Assembly: GCA_937922105.1 (NCBI GenBank)
Contig: CAKZVN010000358.1
Location: forward strand, 1-11,686
Length of the DNA: 11,686 nt
From: an uncultured Litorilinea sp.
GTDB taxonomy: Bacteria; Chloroflexota; Anaerolineae; Caldilineales; Caldilineaceae
Direction of reading: 5' to 3'
Shown here: positions 1 through 7,447 of the stretch, piece after piece
Layout of the letters: every line of letters starts with the position of its first letter
Numbering within the stretch: the stretch's first letter is position 1
Translations under genes and position numbers: made by a program
Notes under the pieces: model-generated
Seen by the model: only the letters and a program-made list of their open reading frames with translations
The model's database searches: none
What the model was told of the DNA's origin: nothing

Positions 1-35
1 GGCTGGGGCGGGGGGCTTGACTGCCCGCCCCAGCC
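1..35 (+). repeat. Strong GC-rich hairpin upstream of the first permease gene
   Basis: Positions 1-12 (GGCTGGGGCGGG) are the exact reverse complement of 24-35, giving a 12-bp stem with an 11-nt loop. No U-tract follows it. It lies directly before the permease coding region and could be the end of an upstream gene's transcript, an intercistronic mRNA-stabilising stem or an attenuator. In binding-protein-dependent transporter operons, such stems between the binding-protein gene and the permease genes are known to set unequal expression. Whether a binding-protein gene precedes it cannot be seen. The stem could extend left of the window. Confidence 0.75.
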
Positions 36-48
36 TATGGGACTCTCT

Positions 49-1020
49 ATGCAAACCTACATTCTCCGCCGCATTGCCCAGGCCATCCCGGTCCTGTTCC
101 TCATCACCGTCATCACCTTCACCTTTACCGAACTGGCGCCCGGGGATGCCGTGTCGTTTATGTTGTTGGATGCCCAGGGCGGCACCATGGACCTGGATAC
201 CGAGGCGCTGCGCCGCAAATATGGTCTGGACCAACCGCCGCCCATACGCTATGTGCGCTGGATGGGCGAAGTCTTGCAAGGTAATTTGGGCATCCGCATT
301 CGCAGCGGCATCCCCGTCACGGAGGAAATCGGGCGGCGCCTGCCCGCGACGCTGCAATTGATGACCGCAGCCATTGTGCTGGCGGTGTTGATCGGGATTC
401 CGCTGGGGGTTTATACCGCGCTGCGCCAGTATTCGGTGGTGGACTATGCCCTGACCGGCTTTGTCTTTCTGGGCATCTCGGTACCGGGTTTCTTTGCCGC
501 AATCGGCGCGGTCTATTTGTTTGCCGTCCAACTCGGCTGGTTCCCCACCAGCGGCTACTCTACACCGGGCCAGGTCATGGGGCCGGTGGAGCGCTTCTTC
601 GACCTGCTGCGCTATATGACCTTGCCGGCGCTGGTGTTGGCGATCGAGAGTATGGCTTCCATCATGCGCTATACGCGCGCCAGTATGTTGGACACCATCC
701 GCCAGGACTACATCACCACCGCGCGCAGCAAGGGGTTGCCGCCGTGGCTGGTAACGACGCGCCATGCCCTGCGCAACTCGTTGCTCCCGGTCATTACCAT
801 CATCGGTCTGCGCCTGCCCAATCTCTTCGGCGGCGCGATTGTGATTGAAACTATCTTCAACTGGCCCGGCATGGGGCGGCTCTATTTGGACGGCGTAGTG
901 ACGCGCGACGTGCCGTTGATCATGGGCATGGTACTCATCTCGGCGGTGGTCATCGTCTTCAGCAATTTGATCACCGACATGGCCTATGCCATTGCCGACC
1001 CGCGGGTGCGCTACCGGTAG
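49..1020 (+). CDS. ABC transporter inner-membrane permease, DppB/OppB type
   Basis: This is one of the two membrane subunits of a peptide/nickel/oligopeptide-family importer (323 aa from this start). The N-terminus MQTYILRRIAQAIPVL leads into the first membrane helix and the APGDAV segment typical of DppB/OppB. Hydrophobic segments lie near residues 105-125, 135-160, 188-205, 250-268 and 288-310. The cytoplasmic EAA loop that contacts the ATPase is seen at about 219-250 (DYITTARSKGL, then ALRNSLLPVIT). The C-terminus IADPRVRYR is characteristic. An in-frame ATG at 37 is possible, but it begins one base after a 12-bp stem. ATG 49 has a weak GGGA six bases upstream and matches the family's usual N-terminus. 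The DppC-like partner follows 69 bases later. The substrate cannot be told from a permease alone. The family is secure. Confidence 0.93.
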   Translation: MQTYILRRIAQAIPVLFLITVITFTFTELAPGDAVSFMLLDAQGGTMDLDTEALRRKYGLDQPPPIRYVRWMGEVLQGNLGIRIRSGIPVTEEIGRRLPATLQLMTAAIVLAVLIGIPLGVYTALRQYSVVDYALTGFVFLGISVPGFFAAIGAVYLFAVQLGWFPTSGYSTPGQVMGPVERFFDLLRYMTLPALVLAIESMASIMRYTRASMLDTIRQDYITTARSKGLPPWLVTTRHALRNSLLPVITIIGLRLPNLFGGAIVIETIFNWPGMGRLYLDGVVTRDVPLIMGMVLISAVVIVFSNLITDMAYAIADPRVRYR

Positions 1021-1089
1021 GTATCGTCTTGCCGGCGCGCGACCTGCCGGGTGTCCTGCGCCTTTCATAAACGGACTAGAAGAGCGACG

Positions 1090-2016
1090 ATGGCTGTACA
1101 AGAACAAGCACAACCTACCACTGCTGTGGCGAGTGCGCTGGGCGCGCAAACGCGTACTCGCATCGAATCGCCGGGGCGACGCGCGCTGCGCCGCTTCTTG
1201 CGCCACCGCCTGGCGGTCATCAGCATGGTCTTCATGGTCGTGGTCACGCTGGTGGTCTTTCCCCTGGCGCCGGTAGTAGCCCCCATCCCGCCGGAAAAGA
1301 CCAACTTGCGCGCCGTGCGCCAGCCCCCCAGCGCCGAACATTTGCTCGGCACCGACCTGATCGGGCGCGATGTGTGGAGTCGTGTCGTTTACGGCGGGCG
1401 TGTCTCGATTGCCGTCGGCCTCATCGCGGTGGTCATCTTCATGACCATCGGCACCGTGTTGGGGGGGATCGCCGGGTACTACGGCGGGCGCGTGGACAGC
1501 GTCATCATGCGTATCACCGACACGGTGATGGCCTTTCCGGTGCTGGTGATCCTGATCAGCATTGTCGCCATCGTCGGGCCGGGGTTACGCAACGTCATGC
1601 TTGCCATTGGCTTGATTGCGTGGACAGGCGTGGCACGCCTGGTGCGCGGGCAAGTCTTGGCCTTGCGCAACATGGATTTCGTGACCGCCGCGCGCGCGTT
1701 GGGCATTCCGCAGCAGCGGATCTTGCTGCGCCATATCCTGCCCAGCATCGTCGGCCCCATCACCGTAGCGGGCAGTTTCGGCATTGCCGGGGCCATCTTG
1801 AGCGAAGCCAGCCTGAGCTTTCTCGGTCTGGGCGTGCAAGTCCCCACCCCCAGTTGGGGCAATATGCTCAACGAAGCCCAGTCCATCCAGTTGATCGAGT
1901 TTTACCCGTGGCTGTGGGTGCCGCCGGGGCTGATGATCAGCCTCTGTGTACTCGCCGTCAATTTCATCGGCGACGGGCTGCGCGATGCGCTGGACCCGCG
2001 CATGACCCTGGACTGA
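1090..2016 (+). CDS. ABC transporter inner-membrane permease, DppC/OppC type
   Basis: This is the second membrane subunit of the same importer (308 aa), expected to pair with the preceding DppB-like protein. After a polar N-terminal tail of about 40 residues comes a membrane helix (41-60). The OppC hallmark HLLGTDLIGRDVWSRVVYGG is at about 85-104. The EAA loop is at about 197-222 (DFVTAARALGIPQQ, then LLRHILPSIVGPI), and the C-terminus reads NFIGDGLRDALDPR. ATG 1090 is chosen over a GTG at 1051 because AGAAGAG at 1078-1084 sits five bases upstream and the extra 13 residues do not look like the family. The next gene starts 11 bases after the stop, so translation is probably coupled. No ATPase subunit (OppD/OppF) is encoded in the window. 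Confidence 0.93.
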   Translation: MAVQEQAQPTTAVASALGAQTRTRIESPGRRALRRFLRHRLAVISMVFMVVVTLVVFPLAPVVAPIPPEKTNLRAVRQPPSAEHLLGTDLIGRDVWSRVVYGGRVSIAVGLIAVVIFMTIGTVLGGIAGYYGGRVDSVIMRITDTVMAFPVLVILISIVAIVGPGLRNVMLAIGLIAWTGVARLVRGQVLALRNMDFVTAARALGIPQQRILLRHILPSIVGPITVAGSFGIAGAILSEASLSFLGLGVQVPTPSWGNMLNEAQSIQLIEFYPWLWVPPGLMISLCVLAVNFIGDGLRDALDPRMTLD

Positions 2017-2027
2017 GAGGAACCCCA

Positions 2028-3149
2028 GTGACCGCTCCCCTTTACGGCGTGGAGAAACCCGCGCCGCTCACCGCCGCGCTCTTGGGCGTGGAACATCCCC
2101 ACTCGGTCGCTCACCTGCGTACCCTGCAACAATTGCCCGAAGTCGAGCGCATCCTGCTCTGGGACGAGAGCGCCGCGGCGCTGGCGCGCGTGCGCGAGCA
2201 ACAGAGCGACAAGATCGCGTATACCACCACCGACCTGGATGCGCTGCTGGCGGATGGCGACTTGACCTGTGTGATTGCGGCCCTGCGCAATGATCTCGGC
2301 CCGGACATCTTCCTGCGCGTGATCGCGGCGGGCAAACACCTGATGGCTGAAAAGCCCATCGGTCGCACCGCGGCAGACACCGCACGTGTGGTGGACGCTG
2401 CGTCCGCCGCCGGGGTGCGGCTGGGCGTCTGTTATCAAAACCGCGCCAACGCCGTGGTGGAAGAAGCGCGCCGGCTGGTGGGGCTGGGGGTCATCGGCCC
2501 ACTCATGTCGCTGGAGATGCGCATGATCACCACCCAGGTGCGCTATCGCAACCCGCAGCACTGGCTGTTCAGCAAAGAGAAAGCCGGGGGCGGCATTCTC
2601 TCCTGGTTGGGCTGCCACTACATTGACTTGATGCGCTATTTGACCCAGGATGAGATCGTCGCGGTGCAGGCCGAGGTCGCCACGCGCAGCGGTGAAGCCA
2701 TTGACGTGGAGGATACCGCGGCGCTCAGCTTGCGCTTCCGGTCCGGCGCGGTGGGCACGTTGCACGCGGGCTACATTTTGGCCTTGAGCGGCGGCGGTTA
2801 TCACAACCCCGCGGGGTACGATACGTATGTGGGGCTGAACGGACAGCATGGGCGTATCACCTGGTCGTCCACCGGCTCACCCTATCGCCTGGCAGTGGAG
2901 AGCGCCGCGCCGGGCTGGGCCGGCGCGCCCAAATGGGAAGCCGAGTACACCGCCGGGACCTCGCCTGCCTATGGTGGCAAGTCAGGCGAGATGTTTATGC
3001 GCCGCTTCTTCCTGAGCACGCAGCGGGACATCCCAGCCTGGACAACCGGCGCGGACGCGCTGGCGGTGGCGCGCATCGTGGACGCGGCCTACGAGTCCAG
3101 CCGCAGCGGGCGCCGCGTCGAGATCGAACCCATCCCCACCCCAGCCTAG
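2028..3149 (+). CDS. Gfo/Idh/MocA-family NAD(P)-dependent oxidoreductase (first copy)
   Basis: This is probably a cytoplasmic dehydrogenase or reductase acting on a sugar, polyol, inositol-like or amino-sugar substrate (373 aa). The N-terminal Rossmann fold begins at about residue 14 (LTAALLGVEHPHSVAHL), where the usual GxGxxG loop is replaced by GVEHPHS. The family's catalytic-lysine motif EKP is at 108-110 (HLMAEKPIG). The C-terminal domain carries GGGILSWLGCHYIDLMRYL at 187-205, with His197 and Asp200 in the expected active-site positions. The start is GTG 2028, set by GAGAGGA at 2015-2021 with a six-base spacer. The open frame continues far upstream, but that part overlaps the permease gene. 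A second, divergent family member follows 13 bases later, so the two may act in sequence or as a heteromer. Substrate and cofactor preference are unknown. Confidence 0.9.
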   Translation: MTAPLYGVEKPAPLTAALLGVEHPHSVAHLRTLQQLPEVERILLWDESAAALARVREQQSDKIAYTTTDLDALLADGDLTCVIAALRNDLGPDIFLRVIAAGKHLMAEKPIGRTAADTARVVDAASAAGVRLGVCYQNRANAVVEEARRLVGLGVIGPLMSLEMRMITTQVRYRNPQHWLFSKEKAGGGILSWLGCHYIDLMRYLTQDEIVAVQAEVATRSGEAIDVEDTAALSLRFRSGAVGTLHAGYILALSGGGYHNPAGYDTYVGLNGQHGRITWSSTGSPYRLAVESAAPGWAGAPKWEAEYTAGTSPAYGGKSGEMFMRRFFLSTQRDIPAWTTGADALAVARIVDAAYESSRSGRRVEIEPIPTPA

Positions 3150-3162
3150 CCGGAGCCACCCC

Positions 3163-4209
3163 ATGCCACCCTATCGCGCAGTCATTATCGGCCTCACCGG
3201 GATCGGCGCACGGCGGCCCGACGAGCCGGCGGACTTGCCCCTCTACGGCGCCATGCCCCGCTCCCATGCCGCAGCCTACTATCGCCACCCTGCCACCGAC
3301 GTGGTGGCGGTCTGCGACATTCGCCCCCAAGCCCTGGAAGACTTCCGCGCCCAGTGGGCGGATGTTTGGCCCGACGTGCGCCTTTACACCGACTATCGCG
3401 AGATGCTGCGCCGCGAGCGGCCCGACTTGGTCAGTGTGGTCACGCCCGACCACCTGCACGCGGACATCACGGTAGACGCGGCGGAGGGCGGCGCCAAAGC
3501 CATCCTGTGCGAGAAGCCCATTGCCACCACCCTCGCCGACGCCGACCGCATGATCGAGGCGACCGAGCGCAACGGTGTCTTGCTCTCCATCGAGCATACG
3601 CGACGCTGGTCGCCCGTCTTCCAAAAGGCGCGCAGCCTGGTGCGCAGCGGTGAATATGGACGGCTACGCACCATCGTCGGCACCATGCTCAGCCCGCGCT
3701 CCATGCTCTTCCGCAACGGCACGCACATGGTGGACATGCTCGTCTTTTTCGCCGAGTCCGACCCGGCCTGGGTGATCGCCGAGTTGGAGGAAGGTTTCGA
3801 CGACTACGATGTCTATAAGAGCGACGGCGGTCACGACCCGGCGACCGACCCCGCGGCTTCGGCCTATATCCGCTTTGCCAATGGCGTACGCGCCTTTTAC
3901 AACAGCGTCAAGACCCCCATGCCCGGCTCCCAGTTCGAGTTGACGCTGGACCAAGCGCGGCTGGAGGTCTCCGACCGCGGGCTGGTCTTGATCCGCGGTC
4001 ACGGGCACACCGAGTGGTCGCGCGCGGAATTGCCTGCCGGGGACTATATGCAGACCTTCCAACTGGCTGCGCTGGCGGAGTTGATTGATTGCCTGGAAAC
4101 GGGCAAACCGCTGGTTTCGCCCGCGCGCGAGGCACGCAAGACCCTCGCCATCATGCTCGCCATGTTGCAATCGCACACGCGGGGCAATGTCCGCATTGAT
4201 TTGACCTAG
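3163..4209 (+). CDS. Gfo/Idh/MocA-family NAD(P)-dependent oxidoreductase (second copy)
   Basis: This is a second dehydrogenase of the same superfamily (348 aa), not closely similar to its neighbour. The Rossmann start is YRAVIIGLTGIGARR (4-18). About 15 extra residues (17-32) lie between the glycine loop and SHAAAYY, an unusual insertion there. The second strand ends in VAVCDIR, with Asp52 as a likely ribose-binding residue. The motif CEKPI at 116-120 supplies the catalytic Lys118. RNGTHMVDMLVFF at 184-196 gives His188 and Asp191 in the C-terminal domain. The start ATG 3163 has GGAG at 3152-3155 with a seven-base spacer. Gene order (transporter, then paired Gfo/Idh genes) is common in sugar- or inositol-derivative catabolic loci. 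The substrate is not evident. Confidence 0.91.
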   Translation: MPPYRAVIIGLTGIGARRPDEPADLPLYGAMPRSHAAAYYRHPATDVVAVCDIRPQALEDFRAQWADVWPDVRLYTDYREMLRRERPDLVSVVTPDHLHADITVDAAEGGAKAILCEKPIATTLADADRMIEATERNGVLLSIEHTRRWSPVFQKARSLVRSGEYGRLRTIVGTMLSPRSMLFRNGTHMVDMLVFFAESDPAWVIAELEEGFDDYDVYKSDGGHDPATDPAASAYIRFANGVRAFYNSVKTPMPGSQFELTLDQARLEVSDRGLVLIRGHGHTEWSRAELPAGDYMQTFQLAALAELIDCLETGKPLVSPAREARKTLAIMLAMLQSHTRGNVRIDLT

Positions 4210-4274
4210 CCGCCCAGGGCCGAAGCCGTCCGGCGATAGTTGCCCGAAACACGTCACACAAGAGGCGAAACTCC

Positions 4275-5360
4275 ATGCAAGGCAAGCGGTTGGTCCTCGA
4301 CAGCGACGGCAGCGTGCGCGTCGAATCCTATGCGGTTCCGCAACCGGCGGCAGACCAGGTCCTGGTGCGCGTGTACATCACCCACGTCTCTGCGGGGAGC
4401 GAAATCAACGCCATCCGCGCCCGGCGCCAGAGCGGCAGCCACAACTTTCCCCAGGCCGGTCTCGGCTACACCGCGGTGGGCGAAATCGCCGCGGTGGGCG
4501 CGGAGGTGCGCGATTGGCAGGTGGGTGAGCGCGTTTTGTGCGGCGGCAACCACGGCAGCCACTGGCTCGTCACCCCACGCCTAGCCGACGCGCCCGCCGC
4601 CGTCCCCCAACAGTTTATGCTGCAGCGGTTGCCCGACGACCTGGACGACGTGAGCGCGGCCTTCTGCGTGTTGGGCGACATTGCGCTGCATGGCATTCGT
4701 CGCGCCCGGATTCAACTGGGCGAGTCGGTGGCAGTGCACGGTCTGGGCGTGATCGGCTTGCTCAGCGTGCAGTTGGCGCGTCTCTCCGGCGCGCACCCGG
4801 TGATCGGCGTGGATTTGGTGGACGCACGGCTGCAATTGGCGCGCGACCTGGGCGCAAGCCATGCGGTGGATTTGCGCGGGCCGGACGGCGCGCTGGGCGA
4901 CGGCGTTGCCGAGATTCGCGCGATCACCGCGTCCCCGTGGCGTTTTCGCGGCGCGCTGCCCGGGCTGGAGCCAGACGGCGGCGCGGACGTGCAGATTCAC
5001 ACCACCTCTTACATCGGCAACTACCCGGCCCTGCTCAAAGCCGCCGCAGACCGCGGGCGCATCGTTTTGGTGGGTGCGACCGCAGGTAGCGTTGCCATCG
5101 AGTCCCACGAACTCTTGCGCCGCGAACTCCAAATTCTGGGGTCCTATGAAACGGGTCTGGGCGAGCCGCACCCCTATTGGCCCTGGTCCCGTGCGCGCAA
5201 CCGCGCCGTCATTTGGGACCTGATCCGTCGCGGCGAGTTACAAGTCCAACCGCTGGTCAGTCACGTCGTACCGCCGAAGCAAGCGCCCGATCTTTACGAA
5301 CAGATGCTCGCGGGGGGCGAGGGCTGGCTGGGCGTCTTCTTTGACTGGCGCGCGTTGTAA
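4275..5360 (+). CDS. Medium-chain dehydrogenase/reductase (alcohol dehydrogenase-like), apparently zinc-free
   Basis: This is an NAD(P)-dependent oxidoreductase of the MDR superfamily (361 aa). The GroES-like N-terminal domain spans about 1-130 (DQVLVRVYITHVSAGSEIN, then GYTAVGEIAAVG at 64-75 and WQVGERVLCGG at 81-91). The Rossmann domain has GLGVIG at 156-161 and VIGVD ending in Asp180, which favours NAD over NADP. The catalytic-zinc cysteine expected in the GxxxTD/GTD-type segment is replaced by SAGSE. The four-cysteine structural-zinc lobe is missing too, so this is probably not a classical zinc alcohol dehydrogenase. It resembles the zinc-free or BchC/threonine-dehydrogenase-like branch. 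The start follows AGAGG at 4261-4265, nine bases upstream. It presumably oxidises or reduces a secondary alcohol in the same pathway as the Gfo/Idh pair. Confidence 0.87.
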   Translation: MQGKRLVLDSDGSVRVESYAVPQPAADQVLVRVYITHVSAGSEINAIRARRQSGSHNFPQAGLGYTAVGEIAAVGAEVRDWQVGERVLCGGNHGSHWLVTPRLADAPAAVPQQFMLQRLPDDLDDVSAAFCVLGDIALHGIRRARIQLGESVAVHGLGVIGLLSVQLARLSGAHPVIGVDLVDARLQLARDLGASHAVDLRGPDGALGDGVAEIRAITASPWRFRGALPGLEPDGGADVQIHTTSYIGNYPALLKAAADRGRIVLVGATAGSVAIESHELLRRELQILGSYETGLGEPHPYWPWSRARNRAVIWDLIRRGELQVQPLVSHVVPPKQAPDLYEQMLAGGEGWLGVFFDWRAL

Positions 5361-5380
5361 AGAACACGAGGCTCTACACC

Positions 5381-6619
5381 ATGAACGCCGCTGCCAAATT
5401 CTCGTTGCACTGTAGCCGCTGCGATTGGCGCGGGCCGGACGAAGACCGCGCCCGCTGCCCCGTATGCGACGCCATTGTGCTGGTCACCTATACCGACCCC
5501 GCCATTCCGGTAGACCCGTCCTTGCCGGGACTGTGGCGCTATGCCGCGCACTTGCCGCTCAACGACCTGCGCCATCTGGTCAGCCTGGGCGAGGGCAATA
5601 CGCCGCTGGTTGCTTCCGCCCATTTGGCGCCCGCGCTGGGGCTGGGCAGCCTCTACTTCAAGCTGGAAGGGGCCAACCCCACCGGCTCCTACAAAGACCG
5701 CATCGCTGCGGTGGGCATGGCGCGCATGTTGGAGCTGGGCAAGCGCGCCTGGGTGGCGACCTCGTCGGGCAACGCCGGCGCGTCTATGGCTGCCTACGGA
5801 GTGCGCGCCGGGCTGGAGGGCCATCTCTTTACGCTGGAAAAGGCGTCGCGCGCCAAGATCGCGCAGATCATGGCCTATGGCCCCCACCTACGCGCGGTGG
5901 AGCGGTTGGGCTATGACCCCGCGGTGGAGGTCACCACCTGGGCCAACATCGCGCAGGTCTGCCGCGCCAACCACTGGCAGATGCTGGTCACGGCCCACGC
6001 CTTCAGCCCCCACGCTATGGAGGGCGTCAAGACGCTGGCGTATGAATTGGCCGAGCAACTGGCAGGTCAACCGTGCGATGTGGTCTACATCCCTGTGGGC
6101 GGCGGCGGCTTGGCTGTTTCCGTCTGGCGCGGGCTGGTAGAGTGGCACGCGGCAGGCAAATTGGCGAGCTTGCCGCGCGTGGTTGCGGTCCAGCCCGGAG
6201 GCTGTGACGCTATCTACCAGGCTTGGCTGCGCGGGGACAGGCACGTCACGCCCATCCCCACCTGTGCCAGCGCCATCTCCGGCCTACAATTGACCGCGCC
6301 CGCGGACGGTGACCTGGTGCTGGACATGGTCGCCGCGTCCCAGGGCTGGATCACCTCGGTGCCCGATGAGGCAACCTACGCCGCACAGGCCAAGTTAGCC
6401 GGTCGCGAAGGTCTGTTCGTCGAGCCGGCATCGGCGATTACCCTAGCAGCGGTGGAGGCAGACCTGGCTGCGGGGCGTCTATCGCCGGGCGCGCACGTCG
6501 CCTGCATTCTCACCGGGAGCGGCTTCAAGGACGCGGCTGCGCTGCAACGCATGGTGGAGCATGTGCCGCTGCCGATGGTCCGCCCCGACGACATCCTGGC
6601 GTTAGCTGCGGGGGCGTAG
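5381..6619 (+). CDS. Threonine-synthase-like PLP-dependent enzyme with N-terminal zinc ribbon
   Basis: This is a fold-type II PLP enzyme (412 aa) of the threonine synthase/dehydratase group. A zinc ribbon is made by Cys11, Cys14, Cys26 and Cys29. GEGNTPL is at 70-76. The PLP lysine is Lys105 in NPTGSYKDR (99-107). SSGNAG (128-133) and the tetraglycine phosphate loop at 240-243 bind the cofactor. EGVKTLAYEL (214-223), EPASA and TGSGFKD near the C-terminus are typical of threonine synthase. It is therefore either ThrC, making threonine from O-phosphohomoserine, or a relative doing another beta- or gamma-elimination/replacement. No homoserine kinase or dehydrogenase gene is nearby, and the catabolic-looking neighbours argue against a purely biosynthetic role. 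GAGG at 5368-5371 lies nine bases before the ATG. Family certain, reaction uncertain. Confidence 0.9.
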   Translation: MNAAAKFSLHCSRCDWRGPDEDRARCPVCDAIVLVTYTDPAIPVDPSLPGLWRYAAHLPLNDLRHLVSLGEGNTPLVASAHLAPALGLGSLYFKLEGANPTGSYKDRIAAVGMARMLELGKRAWVATSSGNAGASMAAYGVRAGLEGHLFTLEKASRAKIAQIMAYGPHLRAVERLGYDPAVEVTTWANIAQVCRANHWQMLVTAHAFSPHAMEGVKTLAYELAEQLAGQPCDVVYIPVGGGGLAVSVWRGLVEWHAAGKLASLPRVVAVQPGGCDAIYQAWLRGDRHVTPIPTCASAISGLQLTAPADGDLVLDMVAASQGWITSVPDEATYAAQAKLAGREGLFVEPASAITLAAVEADLAAGRLSPGAHVACILTGSGFKDAAALQRMVEHVPLPMVRPDDILALAAGA

Positions 6620-6623
6620 GCCT

Positions 6624-7346
6624 GTGCGCCTCCTGGAGCGGGTCTATCTGGTGGGCAGCGGCGAGATCGGGCTGTCGGACACGTGGGATTGCCACGTCTA
6701 TGCGCTGGACGGGGGCGACGAAATCACGCTCATTGACGCGGGTGGGGGGCGCCCCGCAAGCTATACGCGCATCCTCCAAAACCTGGCGGACGACGGGCTA
6801 GACCCCGCGCGCATCCGCCGGCTCATCCTTACCCACTGGCACCCGGACCATGCGCGCGGCGCAGCCGGTTGGCGCGATCGCCTGGGGGTCACAGTCTACT
6901 TACCCGAAATCGAGCGCGCTCATCTGGAACAGGGTGACGCGGGCATGCCGCCCTGCCCCGTGGACGTGGGCGTCGCGCACGGTGACCGGCTGCGGGTGGG
7001 TGACCTAACACTGGAGGCCATCCAAGTCCCCGGTCACAGCCCCGGCATTTGCGCCTATCTGCTCGACTTGCCCGGACGTCGCGTACTCTTTGCCGCGGAT
7101 ATTGTCTTTTTCAACGGCATCATCGGCCTGATCAACCATCCGGGGTCGGACCTCACGCGCTACCGCGAGCATCTGCCGCGTCTGGGCGGGCTGGGCGTAG
7201 ACGCGCTGCTCTCCGGTCACCTGCTCTTTGCCCTGCGCGACGGTCAACGCCACATTGATCGCGCCCTGGCGCGCCTGAGCAAAGGCTTTGTGCCCTTGAG
7301 CATCGGTCAACTGGATGTGATCTTCACCCCGCCCGACGATTATTAG
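6624..7346 (+). CDS. Metallo-beta-lactamase-fold hydrolase
   Basis: This is a dinuclear metal hydrolase (240 aa) of the metallo-beta-lactamase/glyoxalase II/lactonase superfamily. All seven usual metal ligands are visible: His71, His73, Asp75 and His76 in THWHPDHARG, His138 in VPGHSPG, Asp159 in LFAADIVFF, and His199 in LLSGHLLF. The start is GTG 6624, four bases after the preceding stop. A stop at 6603-6605 in the same frame rules out a longer protein, and the ribosome-binding site is weak (GTAGG overlapping the previous stop), which suggests translational coupling. No signal peptide is seen, so it should be cytoplasmic. In this setting it may open a lactone or cleave a thioester or ester made by the dehydrogenases, but that is inference. 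The superfamily is too broad to name a substrate. Confidence 0.9.
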   Translation: MRLLERVYLVGSGEIGLSDTWDCHVYALDGGDEITLIDAGGGRPASYTRILQNLADDGLDPARIRRLILTHWHPDHARGAAGWRDRLGVTVYLPEIERAHLEQGDAGMPPCPVDVGVAHGDRLRVGDLTLEAIQVPGHSPGICAYLLDLPGRRVLFAADIVFFNGIIGLINHPGSDLTRYREHLPRLGGLGVDALLSGHLLFALRDGQRHIDRALARLSKGFVPLSIGQLDVIFTPPDDY

Positions 7347-7368
7347 CGCGCGTTATGTGCCTGTCCGT

Positions 7369-7409
7369 GCGCACCTTTCTGGCAGTTGCGAGCTTCCAGA
7401 AAGGTGCGC
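7369..7409 (+). repeat. Perfect 14-bp inverted repeat between the hydrolase and the aminotransferase genes
   Basis: GCGCACCTTTCTGG at 7369-7382 is repeated as its exact reverse complement at 7396-7409, with a 13-nt loop. It sits in the 101-base gap between two same-strand genes, the longest gap in the gene run. There is no U-tract on either side, so it is not a textbook intrinsic terminator. It could be an mRNA processing or stabilising stem, a factor-dependent terminator separating two transcription units, or a protein-binding palindrome. The gap also contains an ATG (7355) in frame with the next gene, which I reject as the start. Confidence 0.8.
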
Positions 7410-7447
7410 CGTATGCCATTCAACCGGTCTCGCCCAGGAGGAGCGCC

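Noticed and set aside
37..48. ATG at 37 as start of the DppB-like permease
   Set aside because: It begins one base after a 12-bp stem and leaves no room for a ribosome-binding site. ATG 49 gives the family's usual N-terminus.
1051..1089. GTG at 1051 as start of the DppC-like permease
   Set aside because: ATG 1090 has a well-placed AGAAGAG, and the extra 13 residues do not resemble the family.
1902..2849. 315-codon minus-strand open frame opposite the first Gfo/Idh gene
   Set aside because: This is a shadow frame caused by high GC. The + strand reading has clear domain motifs and a good ribosome-binding site.
7355..7447. ATG at 7355 as start of the aminotransferase
   Set aside because: The 31 extra residues are encoded by the inverted repeat, whereas ATG 7448 has a strong AGGAGGAG in front.
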